A stretch of DNA of 64,000 bases, taken from Porphyromonadaceae bacterium UBA7203 (GTDB taxonomy: Bacteria; Bacteroidota; Bacteroidia; Bacteroidales; Muribaculaceae). Where the stretch lies: assembly GCA_002490725.1 (NCBI GenBank), contig DKUN01000012.1, positions 146,069-210,068 on the forward strand, read 5' to 3'. Made by a program: the position numbers and the translations under genes. The notes beneath the pieces are model-generated. The model was not told where the DNA came from. It saw only the letters and a list, made by a program, of their open reading frames with translations, and ran no database searches. Positions 17,359 to 25,359 of this stretch are shown one piece after another (within the stretch, counting starts at the first letter, position 1; each line of letters starts with the position of its first letter).

Positions 17359-19107
17359 ATGAAAAAGATATGTAACTTAACCCGCATAGCCCTCGTGGCA
17401 CTCATTTCAACCGGAATTGCCGGATGTGAAAGCCTCGACTACGCTCCCGGCGACCAGATGTCGGGCCAAACCTTCTGGCAAACCGAAGACCACGCGCGCC
17501 AGGCCGCCGTAGGGCTCTATGCGGCAATGCGGGAGCAATGGTGCTTCGGACTGGAGTTCACGTTCGACATGTGCAGCGACCTGGCCGACGGCACAACGCC
17601 GTGGGCCGACATTTCGCGCGGCAACACGTTTGCGTCAAACAGCAGCGGCGTGCAAAACCACTGGCAATATCTCTACGAACTGGTTCACCGCTCCAACACC
17701 GTGATTCGCAATGTGGCCGGGATGCCTATAAGCAGCGAAACCATTGACCGGGTAACGGGCGAAGCCAAATTTCTGCGTGCCATGGCCTATTTCCGCATGC
17801 TGAACTGCTGGGGCGGAGTGCCATACTACGACGAAACGTGCGACATCAACAAGGAATTCTCAAAGCTCAACGCCCCGCGCTGCACGGCCGATGAGCTCCG
17901 GGCACACATCATCGACGATCTGACCGACGCCATCGACAAACTGCCCGTTAGCTGGGACAGCGCCGACCTCGGACGCGCCACCAAGGGCGCCGCCTATGCG
18001 CTGCGCGGCAAAGTCTACCTCTTTAACCGCCAATGGAGCCGGGCAATCGATGATTTCGAGGAAATCGTCTATAACAAGACCCACAACTACGGCTACGAGC
18101 TCCACGGCGACTATGACGGCCTGTTCAGACTCTATAACGGCAATCACAGTCCGGAAATGATATTCTCCATACAGTCAATCGACGGCAACACGGCCGGCTA
18201 CGCGCTCAACATAGTAGGCTACTTCGGCAATAAATCGACCATGCGTCTCATTGCGAGCAACAACATCGTGCCGTCGACCACCCTCGTCGACATGTATGAG
18301 AATCTTGACGGCTCGCCCTTTGACTGGGACGATATATTTCCGGGTTTCAACAACGGCGACTCGCAGCTCAGGCGCAAATACATGAGCGTGGCCATCGACC
18401 AGGGGAGCACCATGATCACCGACCTGCTCGAGTGCGACACGACGAAAGTCATGGACGCCTACCGCCTGCGCGACCCCAGGCTGTGTCTGAATGTCATTAC
18501 GCCCTACTCCCACTATCTCGGCACCGACGCCGGCTCCAACCCGATGGACAAGCAGTTTGTGCTCGCCGACCCTACCCGTGGCGGCGCTCCGATGGAGGCA
18601 ATGGCCTTTATCCGCAACTCCGAGGGTTGGAACTCTTATTTCTGGCGCAAGTGGATTCCGACCGGCAACCTCGACGGCTACTGGGGCGAATACAACCGCA
18701 CCCCCTACGAGTTTCCGCTTATCAGGCTCGGCGACGTGATTCTGATGCTCGCCGAGGCTTACAACGAATCAGACATGACCTCAAAGGCCGTCGACGAGGT
18801 CAACAAAATCCGCGGCCGCGCAGGCATGCCGCTGCTCGACAGCGGAGCCCTTTGGCTCGCCTCGGGCGGCAAACAGGAAATGGCCGAGCGCATACGCCGC
18901 GAACGCGCCTTCGAACTGGCCGGCGAAGGGCAGCGCTACTGGGACCTGCGCCGCTGGGGCTTGCTCGAGCAGTCGGTCAGCAACGCCACCGACATATTCG
19001 GCGACCTGATGTACACGCGCAGCTATCAGCCGCGCCACGAGCTATGGCCGATTCCGCTGGTCGAGATGGAGCGCAACACGAATCTGACTCAAAATCCGGG
19101 TTGGTAA
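17359..19107 (+). CDS. SusD/RagB-family nutrient-binding lipoprotein
   Basis: 582 residues. The lipoprotein signal peptide has C23 (GIAGCESLDY). Typical SusD features are the N-terminal TFWQTEDHARQAAVGLYAAM stretch, TPR-like alpha helices, a FLRAMAYFRMLNCWGGVPYYDE segment near 134-155, and the C-terminal RRERAFELAGEGQRYWDLRRWG and LWPIP..E...N..LTQNPGW motifs. It is an outer-leaflet lipoprotein that caps the SusC channel encoded immediately upstream. The pair forms a two-gene operon. After the stop only a weak GCCC...GGGC hairpin is visible before the nudix promoter. Confidence 0.96.
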   Translation: MKKICNLTRIALVALISTGIAGCESLDYAPGDQMSGQTFWQTEDHARQAAVGLYAAMREQWCFGLEFTFDMCSDLADGTTPWADISRGNTFASNSSGVQNHWQYLYELVHRSNTVIRNVAGMPISSETIDRVTGEAKFLRAMAYFRMLNCWGGVPYYDETCDINKEFSKLNAPRCTADELRAHIIDDLTDAIDKLPVSWDSADLGRATKGAAYALRGKVYLFNRQWSRAIDDFEEIVYNKTHNYGYELHGDYDGLFRLYNGNHSPEMIFSIQSIDGNTAGYALNIVGYFGNKSTMRLIASNNIVPSTTLVDMYENLDGSPFDWDDIFPGFNNGDSQLRRKYMSVAIDQGSTMITDLLECDTTKVMDAYRLRDPRLCLNVITPYSHYLGTDAGSNPMDKQFVLADPTRGGAPMEAMAFIRNSEGWNSYFWRKWIPTGNLDGYWGEYNRTPYEFPLIRLGDVILMLAEAYNESDMTSKAVDEVNKIRGRAGMPLLDSGALWLASGGKQEMAERIRRERAFELAGEGQRYWDLRRWGLLEQSVSNATDIFGDLMYTRSYQPRHELWPIPLVEMERNTNLTQNPGW

Positions 19108-19133
19108 AAACCGCCCGGAAAATGGGCAGGCAG

Positions 19134-19164
19134 TTGCGCGGATGGGGATTTTTTTGTAATTTTG
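19134..19164 (+). promoter_or_regulatory. Promoter of the nudix-mutL operon
   Basis: TTG (19134-19136), 20 bases, then TAATTTTG (19157-19164). The ATG follows 6 bases later, implying a 5' leader of only a few bases. Confidence 0.65.
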
Positions 19165-19170
19165 CGGGAG

Positions 19171-19737
19171 ATGAAGAAGATCGGAAAATGGAAGATTCTT
19201 GGCAGCGAGTATCTTTACCGACGGCCATGGCTGACGGCACGGCGCGACAGCGTCGAGTTGCCCGACGGCCGCGTGTTTGACGAATTCTATATTCTCGAAT
19301 ATCCGACGTGGGTCAACGTCATAGCCATTACCGACGAGGGCAAATATGTGATGGTCAGGCAGTATCGCCACGGCATCGGCGAAGTGCTAACCGAACTGTG
19401 CGCCGGATGCGCCGAACCGGGCGAAAATCCGATGGAAGCCGCGCGGCGCGAGCTGCTCGAGGAGACGGGCTATGCCGGCGGCAGCTGGCGCGCGTTTGAC
19501 GTGCTGGCACCCAACGCGAGCGCCAACACCAACCTGAGCCACACCTTCATTGCCGAAGGTGTGACCCCGGTAGCCGAGCAACGGCTCGACCCGTCGGAAG
19601 ACATCGCCGTTGAACTCTACACGGCCGACGAGTTGCTGGCGCTGCTGCATTCCGGAGCCATAAAGCAGACAACCATGGCCGCCCCGCTCTGGCATCATTT
19701 CTATAACTTGAAAACCGCAAAGGAGGAACGCCCGTGA
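19171..19737 (+). CDS. NUDIX hydrolase, ADP-ribose pyrophosphatase-like
   Basis: 188 residues from the ATG at 19171; an earlier in-frame TTG lies inside the -7 promoter box and is rejected. A complete Nudix box is present: GCAEPGENPMEAARRELLEE followed by TGY, matching G-x5-E-x7-REL-x-EE-x-G (about 75-97). The N-terminal WKILGSEYLYRRPWLTARRD and the VRQYRHG segment before the box fit the ADP-ribose/GDP-mannose pyrophosphatase group. These cytosolic enzymes clear nucleoside diphosphate sugars. The exact substrate is not determined. The gene overlaps mutL by 4 bases and leads a long, tightly packed operon. Confidence 0.88.
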   Translation: MKKIGKWKILGSEYLYRRPWLTARRDSVELPDGRVFDEFYILEYPTWVNVIAITDEGKYVMVRQYRHGIGEVLTELCAGCAEPGENPMEAARRELLEETGYAGGSWRAFDVLAPNASANTNLSHTFIAEGVTPVAEQRLDPSEDIAVELYTADELLALLHSGAIKQTTMAAPLWHHFYNLKTAKEERP

Positions 19738-21587
19738 GCGACGTAATCAAGCTGCTGCCCGACTCGGTTGCCAACCAGATTGCCGCGGGCGAGGTCATTC
19801 AGCGCCCGGCATCAGTGGTGAAAGAGCTGGTCGAGAACGCTGTCGACGCCGGCGCTACCGAGATTCAGGTCATAATAAAAGACGCCGGCCGGACGCTGGT
19901 GCAGGTTGTCGACAACGGCTGCGGCATGAGCGCCACCGACGCGCGCCTGGCGTTCGAGCGCCACTCGACGTCGAAAATCCGCTGTGCCGACGACCTCTTC
20001 ACGCTCCACACCATGGGGTTCCGCGGCGAGGCGCTGGCAAGCATCTGTGCAGTCAGCCAGGTTGACCTGCGCACCATGAGGCACGACGACAAAATCGGCA
20101 CGCGCCTGATAATCAACGGTTCGAAAGTAGAGAGCCAGCTGCCTGAAGCGTGCGCTCCGGGCAGCAACATGATGGTGCGCAACCTATTTTTCAACGTTCC
20201 GGCCCGACGCAAATTCCTGAAAAAAGACTCGGTCGAGATGAGCAATATCATCCACGAGTTCGAACGGCTCGCGCTGGTGAACCCATCGGTCGAACTGGCG
20301 CTGATTCATAACGACGTGACCCTTCACCGCCTTCCGCCGGCCAACATGCGTCAGCGAATCGTCGACCTGTTCGGCAAGCAGCTCAACGACAAGCTCATAC
20401 CCGTTGAAACCGACACGTCGCTGGTCAGAATAAGCGGCTTCATTGTCAGGCCCGAACACTGCCGCAAGCGCAATCCGCTGCAATATCTGTTTGTCAACGG
20501 CCGCAACATGCGCCACCCCTACTTCCACAAGGCGGTGACCCAATGCTACGAAGGCCTGATTCCGGCCGACGAGCAGCCCATTTACTTTCTCGACTTCAAC
20601 GTCGACCCCCAGAGCATCGACGTCAACATACATCCGACCAAAAACGAAATCAAGTTCGAACAGGAGCAGAGCATACGCCAGATTCTATTTGCGGCCGTCA
20701 AGGAAACACTCGGCCGCTTTGCGACGGCGCCTGAAATCGACTTCGCCACGCTGACCGACAGCGACCGCATTGACATTCCCGCCCCCGGCATACACCGGAC
20801 AGAATCGGCGCCGCGCCCGTCGGCAATCAACTCAGGCAGCTACAACCCCTTCAAGTCGCGTCCGGCAAGCAACTGGGACGAACTCTATAAGAACTTCACC
20901 GAAGCCCGCACCGAGGCGCTCGACCCCGATGGTTCCGGCGGCGAGCAGTCGCTCATCAACGACCTGCCCGACGAAGAAATGCCCGGCGGCGAGAACCAGG
21001 CAACGCTAACCACCATGCCCTCGGCCATCCTGCCGGCCGGAAAACGCTTTGCGGTCATGGCCGACCCCCGCGGCCTGCGCATCATTGACCTGCGCCGCGC
21101 CCACAAGGCCATAATCTACGAGCAGCTGACCGCCACGCTCGGCTCGGGCAGCGACATTGCCTCGCAGCGGCTGATATTCCCCGAAAAGGTGACCCTCGGC
21201 TCGGCCTACGACCCCCTGATTGAAGAACTGGAGCCACGCCTGGCCCGAATAGGCTTTGACCTGGCCCCGCTGGGCGGAGGCGTCTGGTCGGTCAACGCAG
21301 TGCCCTCGATTGTTGACAGCGCCAACCCGGCCGAACTGCTGTCGGCCATCATTGCCGAGGCCGCCGAAAACATCGAAAGCGCCGACACGCCTCTGAAGAC
21401 CATCATAGAACGCATTGCCGCCGGCATGGCCGAAGCGGCCGCCTTCAAGGCCGACCGCCCGCTATCCGACTCGGAGATTCAGCACATCGTAAGCCGTCTG
21501 ATGCAGCTTAAAACCCCCGGATTCGCCCCCGACGGACATCCGACCTTCACAGTCATTGACGATAACGAACTTTCACGCCTGTTATGA
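19734..21587 (+). CDS. mutL: DNA mismatch repair protein MutL
   Basis: 617 residues starting at a GTG overlapping the nudix stop. The N-terminal GHKL ATPase is intact: IAAGEVIQRPASVVKELVENAVDAG near 16-40, VDNGCGM near 59, TMGFRGEALASI near 96. It couples MutS mismatch recognition to strand removal. The C-terminal dimerisation region lacks the nuclease metal motifs. Where DQHA(x)2E(x)4E is expected there is DLRRAHKAIIYE (from 452), and the expected CPHGRP-type motif reads APDGHP near 597. This MutL therefore probably does not nick DNA itself. It is followed, with a 4-base overlap, by a lipid kinase gene. Confidence 0.95.
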   Translation: MSDVIKLLPDSVANQIAAGEVIQRPASVVKELVENAVDAGATEIQVIIKDAGRTLVQVVDNGCGMSATDARLAFERHSTSKIRCADDLFTLHTMGFRGEALASICAVSQVDLRTMRHDDKIGTRLIINGSKVESQLPEACAPGSNMMVRNLFFNVPARRKFLKKDSVEMSNIIHEFERLALVNPSVELALIHNDVTLHRLPPANMRQRIVDLFGKQLNDKLIPVETDTSLVRISGFIVRPEHCRKRNPLQYLFVNGRNMRHPYFHKAVTQCYEGLIPADEQPIYFLDFNVDPQSIDVNIHPTKNEIKFEQEQSIRQILFAAVKETLGRFATAPEIDFATLTDSDRIDIPAPGIHRTESAPRPSAINSGSYNPFKSRPASNWDELYKNFTEARTEALDPDGSGGEQSLINDLPDEEMPGGENQATLTTMPSAILPAGKRFAVMADPRGLRIIDLRRAHKAIIYEQLTATLGSGSDIASQRLIFPEKVTLGSAYDPLIEELEPRLARIGFDLAPLGGGVWSVNAVPSIVDSANPAELLSAIIAEAAENIESADTPLKTIIERIAAGMAEAAAFKADRPLSDSEIQHIVSRLMQLKTPGFAPDGHPTFTVIDDNELSRLL

Positions 21588-22513
21588 GCCTGTCAGCAAA
21601 ATGTCTGCTTATAGTCAACCCGCGTAGCGGCACGTCGGCCAAGGAGCGCATTGTCAAACTCGCATCCGACGAGCTGACCTCGGCCGGAATCAGCGTCGAA
21701 ACCGTCATGACCGAGCGTCCGGGCCACGCAACCCAACTCGCCGCCGCGGCCGCGGCCGACGGGGTCGACATCGTCGTTGCCATGGGCGGCGACGGCACGG
21801 TCAACGAAACTGCACGCGCGCTCTGCAACAGCTCGTCGACCCTCGGCATCATTCCGATGGGTTCGGGCAACGGACTGGCGCGTCATCTCAGCATTCCGAT
21901 GGACCCCGCCAAGGCAATCGGCATCATCAAGTCAGGACGCACCGAGCAGTGCGACTACTGCACGGTCAACGACCGCCCGTTTTTCTGCACCTTCGGCATG
22001 GGCTTCGACGCCGCCGTCAGCGGACGCTTCGCTACCCGCCCGAACCACCGCGGACTGGTCAACTACCTCCGCTCGGCCATCGAGGAGCTGATTTGTTTCG
22101 AAGCCGAGGAATACACAATAAGCTGCGAAAACGAAACGCTGACCGAACGCGCCTTTCTGATTGCCTGCTGCAACGCCTCGCAATATGGCAACAACGCCTT
22201 CATTGCCCCGAATGCCAGCATCAAAGACGGACTCATGGACATCACCGTGGTCCACTCCGGCACCCTGCTGCGCCAGGCACTCAACGGAATCGACATCATG
22301 CTCGGCGCAATCCGCGATGGCGCCCGAGTGCACACCTTCCGCTCCGAGCGGGTGGTCATTGACCGCTCAAAACCCGGACTCGTACACATTGACGGCGACC
22401 CGGCCCACATGGGTCAGCGGCTCGTCGTCAGATGCCATACCGGCGGCCTGGGCGTGTTCTCGCCAGGCGAAATCAAAGTAAAGCCCGTGTTTACCCCACT
22501 GGGCATCAAATAA
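21584..22513 (+). CDS. Diacylglycerol kinase-family lipid kinase
   Basis: 309 residues. It belongs to the YegS/BmrU/DgkB-like family (DAGK catalytic domain) of cytosolic, membrane-associated kinases that phosphorylate diacylglycerol or other lipids. Visible are the N-terminal LLIVNPRSGT (8-17), the nucleotide motif VVAMGGDGTVNE (about 64-75), GIIPMGSGNGLARHL (about 88-102) and the C-terminal KPGLVHIDGDP segment near 265. The start ATG overlaps the mutL stop (ATGA). Sphingolipid or diacylglycerol is a plausible substrate in Bacteroidota, but the sequence does not decide. Confidence 0.9.
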   Translation: MSLSAKCLLIVNPRSGTSAKERIVKLASDELTSAGISVETVMTERPGHATQLAAAAAADGVDIVVAMGGDGTVNETARALCNSSSTLGIIPMGSGNGLARHLSIPMDPAKAIGIIKSGRTEQCDYCTVNDRPFFCTFGMGFDAAVSGRFATRPNHRGLVNYLRSAIEELICFEAEEYTISCENETLTERAFLIACCNASQYGNNAFIAPNASIKDGLMDITVVHSGTLLRQALNGIDIMLGAIRDGARVHTFRSERVVIDRSKPGLVHIDGDPAHMGQRLVVRCHTGGLGVFSPGEIKVKPVFTPLGIK

Positions 22514-22536
22514 CCCCGAAACGCTACTTAAACACA

Positions 22537-23844
22537 ATGAAGAAACTCATCATAGAAACCTATGGCTGCCAGATGAACGTGGCCGACAGCGAGGTGGTGG
22601 CCGCCGTAATGCAGATGGCAGGCTACGAAACCTCCGACGACCCGGCTGCGGCCGACGCCATACTGCTCAACACATGCTCCATACGCGACAACGCCGAGCA
22701 GAAAATACTCAGCCGCCTGAGTGAACTCAACGCCCGCCGCCGCAAAAGCGGCCACCCGGCCATCATAGGCGTGATCGGCTGCATGGCCGAGCGCGTGGGC
22801 CGGGACCTCATCGACAACCACGGAGTCGACCTCGTTGCCGGCCCCGACAGCTATCTTGACCTGCCCGCGCTGATTGCGTCGGCCGAACAGGGCATGCCGG
22901 CCATGAACCTCGAGCTGAGCCGCACCGAAACGTACCGCGACATCATACCGAAGCGCCTGGGCGGCAACGGCGTCAGCGGCTTCGTGTCGATTATGCGCGG
23001 ATGCAACAACTTCTGCACCTACTGCATTGTGCCCTACACCCGCGGACGCGAACGCTCGCGCGAACCCCAAAGCATTCTCAACGAAGTCAAGGACCTGCAC
23101 GAAAAGGGCTTCAAAGAGGTTACGCTGCTCGGCCAGAACGTCAACTCCTACCGCTACGACGAGTCGACCGGATTTGCCGAACTGCTGACCATGGTAGCCG
23201 ACGCCGTGCCCGACATGCGGGTGCGCTTCACCACGTCGCATCCCCGCGACATGAGCGACGAAATCATTGCCGCCATAGCCTCCAGGCCTAACATTGCGCG
23301 CCATATCCACCTGCCGGTCCAGAGCGGCTCGGACGCTGTGCTCAAATCAATGAACCGCCACTATGACCGCAGCCGCTATCTGGAGCGCATCGACGCCATT
23401 CGCCGCGCCATTCCCGACTGCGCCATAACCACCGACCTCTTCACCGGATTTCACAACGAAACGGAACAGGACTTCATGCTTACGCTCGATCTGATGCGTA
23501 CGGTCGGCTTCGACGCCTCATTCATGTTCAAATATTCCGAACGCCCTGGCACCGTGGCCGCGCGAACCATGCCCGACAATATCAGCGAAGAGGTGAAAAT
23601 CGAGCGCCTAAACCGCATGATTGCGCTGCAGAATGAGCTGAGCCTGGCCGCCAACAGACGCGACATAGGCAAGACGTTCGACGTGTTGATCGAAGGTGTA
23701 TCAAAGCGGAGCACCGAGCAGTGGGTAGGCCGTACAAGCCAGAACAAGACCGTAGTTTTCAACCGCATGCCCGGCCGGAAGGTCGGCGACACAGTGGCCG
23801 TAACCATAACCGACGCCACGTCGGCAACACTGCTGGGCCTATGA
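22537..23844 (+). CDS. miaB: tRNA-2-methylthio-N6-dimethylallyladenosine synthase
   Basis: 435 residues from the ATG at 22537 (MKKLIIETYGCQMN); the frame is open upstream, but that part matches nothing. MiaB methylthiolates i6A37 in tRNAs reading UNN codons. The N-terminal UPF0004 domain carries three cluster cysteines in YGCQMN (11), LNTCSIR (48) and IGCMAER (82). The radical SAM cluster motif is GCNNFCTYCIVPYTRGRE (near 153-170, CxxxCxxC). A TRAM domain occupies about the last 65 residues. It lies in the run of overlapping genes, and its stop overlaps the next ATG. Confidence 0.97.
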   Translation: MKKLIIETYGCQMNVADSEVVAAVMQMAGYETSDDPAAADAILLNTCSIRDNAEQKILSRLSELNARRRKSGHPAIIGVIGCMAERVGRDLIDNHGVDLVAGPDSYLDLPALIASAEQGMPAMNLELSRTETYRDIIPKRLGGNGVSGFVSIMRGCNNFCTYCIVPYTRGRERSREPQSILNEVKDLHEKGFKEVTLLGQNVNSYRYDESTGFAELLTMVADAVPDMRVRFTTSHPRDMSDEIIAAIASRPNIARHIHLPVQSGSDAVLKSMNRHYDRSRYLERIDAIRRAIPDCAITTDLFTGFHNETEQDFMLTLDLMRTVGFDASFMFKYSERPGTVAARTMPDNISEEVKIERLNRMIALQNELSLAANRRDIGKTFDVLIEGVSKRSTEQWVGRTSQNKTVVFNRMPGRKVGDTVAVTITDATSATLLGL

Positions 23845-24572
23845 AACGTCTGATTCCGCTGATAGCCCTGGCCGCGCTGGCCCTGATGGGATTCCGCGAG
23901 CCCGAAGTGCCCGATATGGAGCAGATTCGCGCCGAGGTCACCGACCCCGCATCGGCCTACTATTACCCGAAACTGATGGCGCGCTATGAGCGCAACGAAA
24001 CCGTCATGACCCTCGACGACTACCGCCGGCTCTACCTGGGCTATATCTTCGAGGAAGATTTCAACCCCTACCGCACGTCGCCCTACGCCGGGCTGGTCGA
24101 GGAGCTATACTTCAAATCGCACCACAGCAAAAGCGAGTGTGACCAGATAATCAAATATGCCGAACTGTCGCTCAAGGACGACCCGTTCAATCTCCAGCAG
24201 ATTGACTATCTGATCTACGCCCTGCGCGAAAAAAAGAAAAACAATCTCGCCAACATCTGGCAATACCGACTAAACCACATCCTCGAAACGATTGTCAGCA
24301 CCGGCACCGGACTCGACCGCGACCATGCCTGGTATGTTATCAATCCGCAACACGAATACTTCCTGCTGAACAAGATGGGGCGAGTGGCCAGCAACTTCGA
24401 GTTTCAGGAACCATGGTTCGACCACATTACCGTCGAGCCCAAGGGTCCGAAGGATTCAACCCACTATTACTTCAACTCACAGCACTTTCTGCGCCAGTAT
24501 CGCCTGAAGTTCCCGACCGACGACAGCGAAGACACTGACGAAATCGGGCCGCGCGATGTTGACGCTGACTGA
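23841..24572 (+). CDS. DUF4919 family exported protein
   Basis: 243 residues from the ATG at 23841, which overlaps the miaB stop (ATGA). A hydrophobic N-terminus (LIPLIALAALALMGF) is a probable signal peptide. The body resembles DUF4919 proteins known from Bacteroidales: YYYPKLMARYERNETVMTLDDYRRLYLGYIFEEDFNPY early, a central helical section and an H-x-YFLLNKMG stretch, then an acidic C-terminus (DDSEDTDEIGPRDVDAD). No function is established. Location between tRNA modification and biotin ligase genes is conserved-looking packing rather than a functional hint. Confidence 0.78.
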   Translation: MKRLIPLIALAALALMGFREPEVPDMEQIRAEVTDPASAYYYPKLMARYERNETVMTLDDYRRLYLGYIFEEDFNPYRTSPYAGLVEELYFKSHHSKSECDQIIKYAELSLKDDPFNLQQIDYLIYALREKKKNNLANIWQYRLNHILETIVSTGTGLDRDHAWYVINPQHEYFLLNKMGRVASNFEFQEPWFDHITVEPKGPKDSTHYYFNSQHFLRQYRLKFPTDDSEDTDEIGPRDVDAD

Positions 24573-25239
24573 CACCTGCCCGAGCACCAACTCGGCCATT
24601 GACCGCAACGCGCCCCACGGCCACGCCCTCATGGCCCTGACGCAGACGGCCGGACGAGGTCAGCGCGGCAATCACTGGGAGGCGGAACCGGGCAAGAACA
24701 TTACGCTCAGCCTGATGCTGCGCCCCGAAGGGATTGCGGCCAACCGCCAGTTTGAAATCAGCGAGGCCGTGGCCCTCGGAGTGGCCGACGCAGTCGAGGA
24801 GCTCGGAGTGAAGCGGGTGGCCGTCAAGTGGCCCAACGACATCTATGTCGGCGACAGCAAGATAGCCGGCATACTGATTGAAAATTCGCTGTCGGGAACC
24901 TCAATCGCACGCTCCATTGCCGGCATAGGCCTCAACGTGAACCAGACGGAATTTCGCAGCGATGCCCCAAACCCCGTGTCGCTGGCGCAACTGACCGGAC
25001 GCACCTTCGACATATGCGCCCTGGCACAACGCATGGTCGACCTGATTCTCGGACGTCTGGGGCGCGACAACCACGAAGAATACCGCCGGCGCCTGTGGCG
25101 CGGACAGGGCCTGTGGCGCTGGCAGACGGCCGACGGCAAGCAGTTCGACGCCACAATCGACGACGTGCAACCCGACGGCCATCTATGCCTGAGCGGCCAT
25201 GCCCCGTTTGCGTTCAAAGAGGTCTTTCCGGCAGGCTGA
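24556..25239 (+). CDS. birA: Biotin--[acetyl-CoA-carboxylase] ligase
   Basis: 227 residues, the monofunctional type: no N-terminal DNA-binding HTH, so no repressor role is expected. It activates biotin with ATP and attaches it to carboxylase lysines. Visible are DTCPSTNSAID near 6-16, TQTAGRGQRGNHWEAEPGKNI near 29-49 (biotinyl-AMP loop), the KWPNDIYVGDSKIAGILIE segment near 95-113 with its catalytic lysine, and GIGLNVNQTEF. A short C-terminal SH3-like cap follows. It overlaps the DUF4919 gene by 17 bases and ends the operon. Confidence 0.94.
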   Translation: MLTLTDTCPSTNSAIDRNAPHGHALMALTQTAGRGQRGNHWEAEPGKNITLSLMLRPEGIAANRQFEISEAVALGVADAVEELGVKRVAVKWPNDIYVGDSKIAGILIENSLSGTSIARSIAGIGLNVNQTEFRSDAPNPVSLAQLTGRTFDICALAQRMVDLILGRLGRDNHEEYRRRLWRGQGLWRWQTADGKQFDATIDDVQPDGHLCLSGHAPFAFKEVFPAG

Positions 25240-25318
25240 AAGAATGTTAAAAATTACAAAAATGCACAATTTGCAATTCCACGGCCTGACAGCGAAACGA
25301 AATGTCGCATTTTTTCCG

Positions 25319-25326
25319 TAATTTTG
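25319..25326 (+). promoter_or_regulatory. -7 box of purH
   Basis: TAATTTTG lies 33 bases before the purH ATG. No clear -33 element was found at standard spacing. No riboswitch-like structure was recognised in the leader. Confidence 0.55.
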
Positions 25327-25359
25327 CACTCATTATTAAGAACATCCAACATCGAAATA

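Noticed and set aside
19107..19137. A GCCC...GGGC hairpin after susD as a terminator.
   Set aside because: The stem is only four to five pairs and no T-run follows directly; the T-run further on belongs to the nudix promoter region.
22432..22536. A longer start for miaB.
   Set aside because: The extra 35 residues overlap the lipid kinase gene and have no family match; the protein begins naturally at MKKLIIETYGCQ.
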